DNA from: Drechmeria coniospora | Lineage: Eukaryota; Ascomycota; Sordariomycetes; Hypocreales; Ophiocordycipitaceae | NCBI RefSeq assembly: GCF_001625195.1 | Contig: NC_054390.1 | Span: 8,405,222-8,469,221 of the forward strand | Length of the DNA: 64,000 nucleotides | Direction: 5' to 3' | Made by a program: the position numbers and the translations under genes | Notes under the pieces: model-generated | What the model saw: only the letters and a program-made list of their open reading frames with translations | What the model was told of the DNA's origin: nothing | The model's database searches: none | Part shown: positions 57,690 to 64,000 of the stretch, piece by piece | Position numbering within the stretch: the first letter of the stretch is position 1 | How the letters are laid out: each line of letters opens with the position of its first letter

Positions 57690-57712
57690 CACCATCACGA
57701 TCACGACCACGG

Positions 57713-57747
<35 letters not shown>

Positions 57748-57787
57748 GCCACGACCACAACGACCACGACCACGGCCACGACCACGG

Positions 57788-57863
<76 letters not shown>

Positions 57864-57935
57864 AGCCACGACCACAGCCACGACCACAGCCACGACCACG
57901 ACCACGGCCACGACCACGGCCACACACACAACCAC
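57690..57935 (+). repeat. CCACGA hexamer array
   Basis: About 40 copies of the hexamer CCACGA with CCACGG/CCACAG variants, ending about 45 bases before the MCRL-protein start. In one plus frame it would encode His-Asp repeats and on minus Arg-Gly or Trp-Ser repeats. It most likely belongs to the 5' leader or promoter. Confidence 0.92.
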
Positions 57936-57978
57936 CACGACTACGGCCACGGCCACGGCCGCCGACCCTCACCTTCTC

Positions 57979-58302
57979 ATGTGCCGCCTCATCATCTTTG
58001 CGGGTTCCTGTACCCGCTGCGGCGAGTCCCAGATCTGGGAGGAGCTGTCCCAGCGGCTTTCGTGCCTCGAGGCCAAGAACAACGGCGCCTTTGGCGAGTG
58101 CGAAGATGGCGTCTTTCGCGAGCAGCACGACTTTGACCAGGAGTGCGACCGCTGCTCCGACGAGGACGAAGGCATCGGCGACCTTGGCGAGGAGGACTTG
58201 AGCCCCTCCGCCGCCCTGACGCCCGTGACGTCACCCTCCTCCAAGAGAGCCGTGGACGAGACGGCCGACTCGGAGAGCCACCGTAAGAAGCAAAAGATGT
58301 GA
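57979..58302 (+). CDS. Small Cys-rich MCRL-type protein
   Basis: A single exon of 107 residues: MCRLIIFAGSCTRCGESQIWEEL, then LSCLEAKNNGAFGECEDGV, then HDFDQECDRCSDEDEGIGDL. It has an acidic and Ser/Pro tail, ending in a basic KRAVDE...HRKKQKM stretch that could act as a nuclear localisation signal. The Cys pairs (CTRC, C-x-x-C late) resemble a small zinc-binding unit. Short proteins with the start MCRL(V/I) and a Cys pair after about ten residues recur in Pezizomycotina as I recall them; their role is not known. The ATG at 57979 lies at the natural start of the conserved part. A hexamer array sits immediately upstream. Confidence 0.78.
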   Translation: MCRLIIFAGSCTRCGESQIWEELSQRLSCLEAKNNGAFGECEDGVFREQHDFDQECDRCSDEDEGIGDLGEEDLSPSAALTPVTSPSSKRAVDETADSESHRKKQKM

Positions 58303-60619
58303 GAGTATCCGGCTCGTGCGACGCAAAAAAACCACCTTTCCTGTTGCTTCTCCTCTAGTCGCGCCCGAACCCTTTGTCCTCCCCGCCCTTTCGACCGGCG
58401 TGGACACGTGGGCCTGATGTGGCATCCATCGGCCATGAACTGCCCATGGAGACCAAGGAGAGGCACGACGGCCCGGGAGCCTCTCTGCCCCCCTCACCAA
58501 GGCTCATGCAAGAGGCCCAATGACGAGGCGGAAGCGGCCGCCGAGACGAAGCTTGCCTCTGTGACTTTGACGGCGAAAATGGGAACCGGCCCGACATCCA
58601 ACACGGCGTGCAGGACCCTTCCGATGGCGACGACGATGCACGCGACCAAAACCCCACGAACGCTATGCCTCTGCCCTCCTCTGCCCTCCTCTGCCCTCGC
58701 AATCGCTGCCTACATGCCGGGCTGAGCGCCTGCTGCTCTCACGATGGCCACCGTCAAGCCTTGTATCTCGTACGGCGCCGGCCTCATGTTCCTGCGCGCC
58801 GTTCCGGCAGCCAGACGCGATACGGCGGACGGCAGACGAGCAGGATGCGCGTGCTCGGGAGCAGCACTCGCCGTTGGCTCACGCTTCTGGCCAGTGCTCG
58901 TCGCCCGCAGCCATCAACGACTGCATCAGGACGAGGACCGCGTCTGTAGAGATGGCAGCTGATGACCTGTACCTGGACCTGTACCTGGACCTGTACCTGG
59001 ACCTGGACCTCGAGCAGGAATGCCACCGTGGGGCCCGGCCGTTGCGTGACGGTCGTGGGCAACTCGCCGTCGGCGTGCGGCGTCGTGCGGCATCGTGCGA
59101 TCCCCGTCTCATTGCATAGGCTCGCAGGTGCCGAGGATGCGGACGCGACGATGCCAGTAACGCCAAGTTGGACGCGGGCCCTGGACCTGCCACTCGTCGC
59201 CTCTTGGCCGGTGCTTGGTTGTGTTCGCGCAACCCTGCCATCGCCGGCGCCGCGTCAGCCCTCGGCATGGAGCGATGACCCTGTCTGCCGCCTCGGAGCC
59301 GGCGATTTCGAGTGCGACCTCGGCACCGCCGAACCCCATCCCGGGCCTGGATGCGCCTGACGCGTCCATTCGCTCGCACGGCACACGTATCTACGGCATC
59401 CTCTACCGCGTCGGCACCCTCCAGCAGTCAGCACCCTCCAGCAGCGTTTCCAATCTCAATGGACGGTCGTTCATGGGTTGGATAGTACGCAATGGACCGG
59501 CCATTCATGGCCGGGACGGACTGGATGCAAGGGCCATACAATACGGCCTTTGACGTAGCGACGCCCACGCGGAGAAGAGCAACGAAGACGCGGAGAGGTA
59601 CCATGGTGATGGAATTGTTCAACGACACAATCTCCTCGTCAGAGGAGCTCAAGGCAACGCACGCGGCACCTGGTGATGCGGCGTCTCTCCGCAATGCACC
59701 GCTCGCCTTCGACGCAGCTTGACGCATCATCAGGCGGCCGAGAAGCATGCAGGGTCCCGGTCCCGGCCGGTGCGAGGGCTGTGCGACCTGTCGAGGCAGC
59801 GGTTCAAGGGAGCCTGTTTTCGATAAGCGAACGCTTAACGAGAGTGCCCCCTTGGCTTGCATCGCCGACCGTGGAAGCGAACGGAGCTCGCTCCTCTCTT
59901 CGATGCCGTCTCAGATGCATCGTTTCTTAGCCGTGCGAAAGCACCTCTGCAGGCAATTGCTGCTGTTACGACTCCTCTCCCACCGCTACGCATCGCCCGT
60001 TCTCGACCCCTCTTCCCTCCGACGACTTGGCTCATCCCGCCTCGGCCGGTGACGCCTGAGCAGGAGATGATGCCGTGTGGTCATGACGCAACGTGGCCGG
60101 TCCGAAGATGAATGTCTCAACCATCCCAAGTCGGTGCCGGCAGGAGTGACGCCCACACGTCACGGCCAAGAGGACCGTTTGCTCCGCCGCGCCTTCTTCT
60201 CGCTTGTTTCGTTTGCCCTTGGGCCGACGCGGGCCAGATGGCTTCTCATGCGGCCGCCGTGACGGAGCGGAAGCTTGATCGTCTGATGCGACACGCAAAC
60301 GTCGTCTGCCTCGCGGCAAACAATTCTTCATCTCGTCCTGCACCGTGCCGTTCGTCTCGCTTCATCCAGACGCAGAGGAGGGTGGCGACGACTCGGCTGA
60401 CCGTCGGCTGCGTTCCCGAAGCCATATTATGTCTCGCCGCTGCTGGTCAAACACTCCTCCTCCACCCCCTTCCCACCTCTCCTCCATCGTCATCACCAAT
60501 CGACATCACCATTTCGGCCGAGACGTCCAGTGCTGCCGGTCCGTTTCCCGTACCCGCTCCCTGTGCATAGACGTAGATAGGCGTCCTCGTTGATGGTTGC
60601 CGGTGCTTCTCGTTCCGCC
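58303..60619. other. Intergenic, 2.3 kb
   Basis: No gene is recognised. Small repeats are visible: CTGCCCTCCT (about 58670-58700) and a 12-base CTGTACCTGGAC repeated three to four times at about 58968-59010. The last 300 bases probably contain the protease promoter. Confidence 0.5.
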
Positions 60620-62125
60620 ATGAAGACGCTCCGATTCGCCTCGTTGGCGTCCCTGCTCGTCGGACTCGCCGCTCTCGCGGGCGCCGCCTGGGACGTGTCG
60701 CAGCCGCTCAACGGCATCTCCTTCCAGAGAATCAAGGCGGTGCAGGCGCCGACCCCGGACAGGCCGTCGATGAAGTTCTCGCGCCTCCGCAACGTCAAGG
60801 GCAAACCCGGCGTCCTGACGACCACGTCGGCCCTCGGCAGGGTGCTGCGGACGCCGCCCCTGCACCACCAGCACACGTACCAGAACGTCAGCACCGCCGG
60901 CGACTTCTCGACCCAGTACGCCATCCAGTGCGGGTGGGACGGCGTCCCGCTCTGGCTGCTCTTCGACACCGGCAGCTCCGACACCTGGACGGTCCAGACG
61001 GGCTTCGAGTGCAACGGCGGCGGTCGGTACGAACAATCGGCCTGCGGCTTCGGCCCGACCACCGTCGACGGCTTCAAGGACGGCCCCATCGACGACCTCC
61101 ACTTTCTCCTCCGCTACGGATCGGGCGAGAAGGTGCACGGCCCGATGGGCTACAGCGACATCGCCTGCGGCGGCGTCCACGTGAGCAGGCAGCAGGTTGG
61201 GCTCGCCAACTACACCCTCTGGCACGGCAACAACCTCACCGTCGGCATCCTCGGTCTCGCCTATCCCTCGCTCACGAGCGCCTTCTACGGCCCCATCGGA
61301 ACGGAAGCGCCGTGGAACGCCATCACCTACACGCCGTTCCTGACCAAGGCCATCATGCAGGGAACCATCGACCCCGTCTTCAGCGTCGCCATCCTGAAGA
61401 ACTCGTCCGAGGGCATGCTCGCCTGGGGTGGCCTGCCGCCGATGGAGCGGCCGCGCGGATCGTTTGCCGCCACGGACCTCATCATTGTAGGTTCCCACCC
61501 GGACAAGGACGGAGATCGAGAGCGTCATCCGAGGGCTTGGCTGACAGGACAAGGCAAACCTCATCGGTCAGTCGGAGACGTCCTGGCGGTACTCGTTCTA
61601 CACCATCATCCCCGACGGCGTCAAGTGGGGGCAGTCGACGGACACGACCAAGTTTCCCTACATTGTCGACACGGGAACGACCATGAATTACCTCCCACCG
61701 CGTGCGTGCTTGCCCCTCCTCGCACCGAACCCCCCGCCCACCGCCCTTCCGCTGGGCCGAGGGGTTGGGGGGAGTTTTGACGCTCTTGGGAGACTGATGG
61801 GCTGACGGCGACAACAGCGCTGGCCGAAGCCATCGCGATGGCCTTCCAGCCTCGTGCCGTATTCATGTACCAGTGGGGATCGTACTTTGCGCCGTGCCAC
61901 GCCATCCCCCCGCACTTCGCCATCATCATCTCTGGCGTCGAGTTCTGGATCAACCCGGCCGATCTGATTTATCAGGACCTCAAGGATCCGCTGACGGGGT
62001 ACTGCGCCGTCGCCATTGCCAGCGGAGGGTCTGGACCGTACATCCTGGGGGATGTGTTTTTGCAAAACGTCGTGGCCGTCTTCGACGTCGGTGCTGCGCA
62101 GATGCGTTTTTACGCGAGGGAATAG
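60620..62125 (+). CDS. Secreted pepsin-like aspartic protease (family A1)
   Basis: Three exons (60620-61486, 61554-61701, 61818-62125) give about 440 residues; an in-frame ATG at 60593 would add nine. MKTLRFASLASLLVGLAALAGAA is a convincing signal peptide, followed by a propeptide to about residue 85. The two catalytic motifs are DTGSS (Asp about 116) and DTGTT (Asp about 328, on exon 2), so the active site is intact. A tyrosine in LRYGSGEKVHG is close to, but not certainly, the flap position. Cys are sparse (IQCGW, FECNGG, SACGFG, IACGG, APCHA, GYCAV). Potential N-glycosylation sites include NLT and NSS. Splicing restores TDLIIANLIGQS and NYLPPPLAEAI. A secreted endopeptidase is expected, for nutrition or, in a host-associated fungus, host-protein degradation. 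Confidence 0.92.
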
Positions 62126-64000
62126 CGAGCTGTGAGGACACTCACGGCAAACGGCATGCAGATGGGGGGCAATAATGGGATCGGGAGGAACGAGGTGAAT
62201 GATGGGCGTAGATGAGAAGAAAAAAGCAGTCGTCGTGGCGTTGATGATTGCTGCTCTGGCTAGTGTCCGTGATGGTGAATGCTCTTGACCATGGGAGGAG
62301 GTTGAAGGGTAAGGTGAGTACGGAGTATGTACGGAGTATTCTCGTACCACCCAATACGGACCGAATACGGAGCAGAGGGAGTATCAGTACCTGTCTATGG
62401 AGTGCTGTACATGTAATACTGAATTGTGCGGATACAAGTACAGTATGTAGCCCCCTAACACCCCGTACTTCGTACTTACTGTACAGTATAGTACTTACAG
62501 TACTTGTAATAGTAATAGTGCAGTACCGTATCCGTATCCGTACTTGCATACCTGTATTAGTACCTACCACCCAATTTCTACCATGGACAGGCACCCACCC
62601 CATGCTTATATGCACAGTAGGCTTTTGCTCTGTATTGTCTTCGTATTACCGTCAAAACTGTTGTGTTTCTACTAGCAAGACTACCAAGTGATCCAGTCAC
62701 GATGGCGGCCTTCAACGCAGCGACTGCCTCAGTCTCAACATCTACCCAGCTGCCTTGATCATATACACTATCCTGACGGCAGACGTTGAATCTACATCTG
62801 ACTGATGGGGGATCCTGCCCTTTGCAAAGACTTCCAAGCATGCCCAGTTCTGTTTTCATTCAACTACTAGGTACTGTTGCAATCACCATATCGCAATCAT
62901 CCGGAACCTCGCAGTAGCCACCTATCCTGCGAGCGATACCATAGTACTAACAGTAATAAATCAATGATACATGCACTTGCACAGTAATTAGATGGCACTA
63001 GAGGTACCTCGAACTCGTTCCCGTTCCCCGCAACGACTCCAAGCTACCCGAGGCACCCGAGGCAGTAGCGATCTAATACGTGTTGCCGATCGCGAATAGC
63101 TCAAAGTTTAATATCGGCAACCGCAACGGTGACTAGTCAGTCATCTATCTCTGCGTACTAGTACGTAGGATAGATTAGTAATGAACAGGTACGAAGCGCC
63201 GACCGTTCGTCGAGCTGCCCACCTCGATCGTTCTCTGGAAGAACTGGCCGTTGTCCAGAAAACCTGCATCGCCTTTCCCTCCGCACCCTATCCTATCCGC
63301 TTCGTCCACCAGTATTCGATAGTCTAGAGGCCGTCCAATCATTCATCCATCATCCTTACGCAATGAGAGGCGTGGCAGCGGGACCGTCGACGCCAAAGTC
63401 CTCGCCGTCGGGCAGGACGCGGGCAAATACGTGGAATTTTAGCAAGGTCAGCTCGATCCCTCGCTTCCTTTACCCTTCTTGCGTCCTCCCTCCCCTCCCC
63501 GTTTGTTTGCTCGTTTGAAAGCCCTCCCTGGTCCTCGGTACCGCTTGTGACCCGACGTCGCTTCGGTCGGTTCGGTTTTGCTCTCCTTCCACCACCTGTT
63601 CGACGACGGAAGATTCCATCGGTGGCGAGGACCGGCATCGTGACGACAGGGGAGAACCACACGAGATGACGGAGATATCCGGCCACCAGCTGGTGGGGAC
63701 TCACTGGAGACCCGCCGGTGCCTGCAGTGTAACCGGTATGCCTGCCATCTGCTCTGCCGTCCGGTGCAATGCCTGCGTCTGCTGAAGATGGACAATGGAA
63801 AGACGTGCATGGACGGGAGCAGAAACGAGGCTCGGTGGCCTGCAAGTCGGACCATCGCTCTCGGCCTTGTCCCTGCACCGCCCCGGGCTCACGGCACTTT
63901 CGGACAGGGATCGGGCTCCCATGTTCAGACTCGAGCGAGTCGGAATCAGCATCGGCTCGGGTAGGCCCGGGAAGGAGCTCGATGGTAGGTGTCATCATTT
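62126..64000. other. Right flank
   Basis: A GTAC-rich stretch at about 62310-62580, with a double TACGGAGTAT near 62318-62340, then unique AT-richer sequence to about 63300 that includes a diverged copy of the left-flank element (62690-62815). A minus-strand segment at 63356-63440 could be the last exon of a gene running off the window, but that is unproven. Confidence 0.45.

Larger units (their letters stand above)
51475..57978. other. Gene-poor, repeat-rich region, 6.5 kb
   Basis: No supported gene. It contains a CA microsatellite at 52770-52798, a G-rich 15-bp repeat at about 53290-53400, a 16-bp minisatellite at 53946-54137, a 9-bp repeat at about 55432-55503, GTAC-rich stretches at about 54200-54360, 55060-55320 and 56100-56300, TACTTGCA repeats at 56757-56920 and a CCACGA hexamer array at about 57690-57935. 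Long ORFs such as 52844-53575 (-) and 55304-55921 (-) look like GC-driven artefacts. Confidence 0.5.

Noticed and set aside
56970..58136. 388-residue ORF with a long His-Asp repeat
   Set aside because: The repeat comes from a CCACGA hexamer array, the flanks show no protein-like composition, and the frame overlaps the better supported MCRL protein in another frame. Kept only as a possible upstream ORF.

Overview
The window is nuclear DNA of a filamentous ascomycete (Pezizomycotina), most likely a Sordariomycete of the order Hypocreales. The evidence is GC-rich coding sequence, many 50-130 nt introns with GTRNGT donors and CTAAC/CTGAC branch sites, and gene products typical of that group: an SSN8-type cyclin, a Ypd1-type phosphotransfer protein, a three-KH RNA-binding protein, a Bun107/WDR48-type WD40 protein and small MCxx Cys-rich proteins. 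The species cannot be fixed from the sequence. Genes are unlinked single-copy loci on both strands. There is no operon, rRNA, tRNA or CRISPR array that I can support.

Layout. 1-3620: gene-free, with degenerate repeats. 3.6-9.2 kb: a histidine phosphotransfer protein, an AKAP7/ASCC1-like 2H phosphoesterase-fold protein and a coiled-coil protein, all on +. 11.3-12.2 kb: a conserved fungal protein of unknown role (+). 14.1-16.3 kb: a TilS-like tRNA(Ile)-lysidine synthase (-). 17.5-20.6 kb: a BTB-domain protein (+) facing an unknown 325-residue protein (-). 21.5-24.1 kb: a Ca-binding mitochondrial carrier with EF-hands (-). 25.4-27.9 kb: cyclin C (+) convergent with a membrane-anchored alpha/beta hydrolase (-). 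27.9-36.3 kb: an 8.4 kb gene desert. 36.3-37.0 kb: a conserved small protein. 40.2-41.0 kb: a mitochondrial S-adenosylmethionine carrier (+). 41.4-45.2 kb: a WDR48/Bun107-like protein (-). 47.0-47.2 kb: a small Cys-rich protein (-). 49.6-51.5 kb: the KH protein (+). 51.5-58.0 kb: another gene-poor, minisatellite-rich stretch, ending at a second small Cys-rich protein. 60.6-62.1 kb: a secreted pepsin-like aspartic protease (+).

The gene content is mostly housekeeping: phosphorelay signalling, Mediator transcription, mitochondrial transport, tRNA modification, RNA binding and deubiquitinase control. Nothing marks a biosynthetic cluster. The most unusual material lies between and inside genes. 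A recurrent GTACGGAGTAC element, with three identical 18-bp perfect palindromes, fills GTAC-rich intergenic islands. Introns and flanks carry long C-rich or pyrimidine-rich tracts on the sense strand whichever way the gene points. Several minisatellites are present, and the KH gene has a GC-AG intron.

All exon joins were made by eye from splice signals, frame continuity and recalled family sequence. Coordinates may be off by a base or a short exon.
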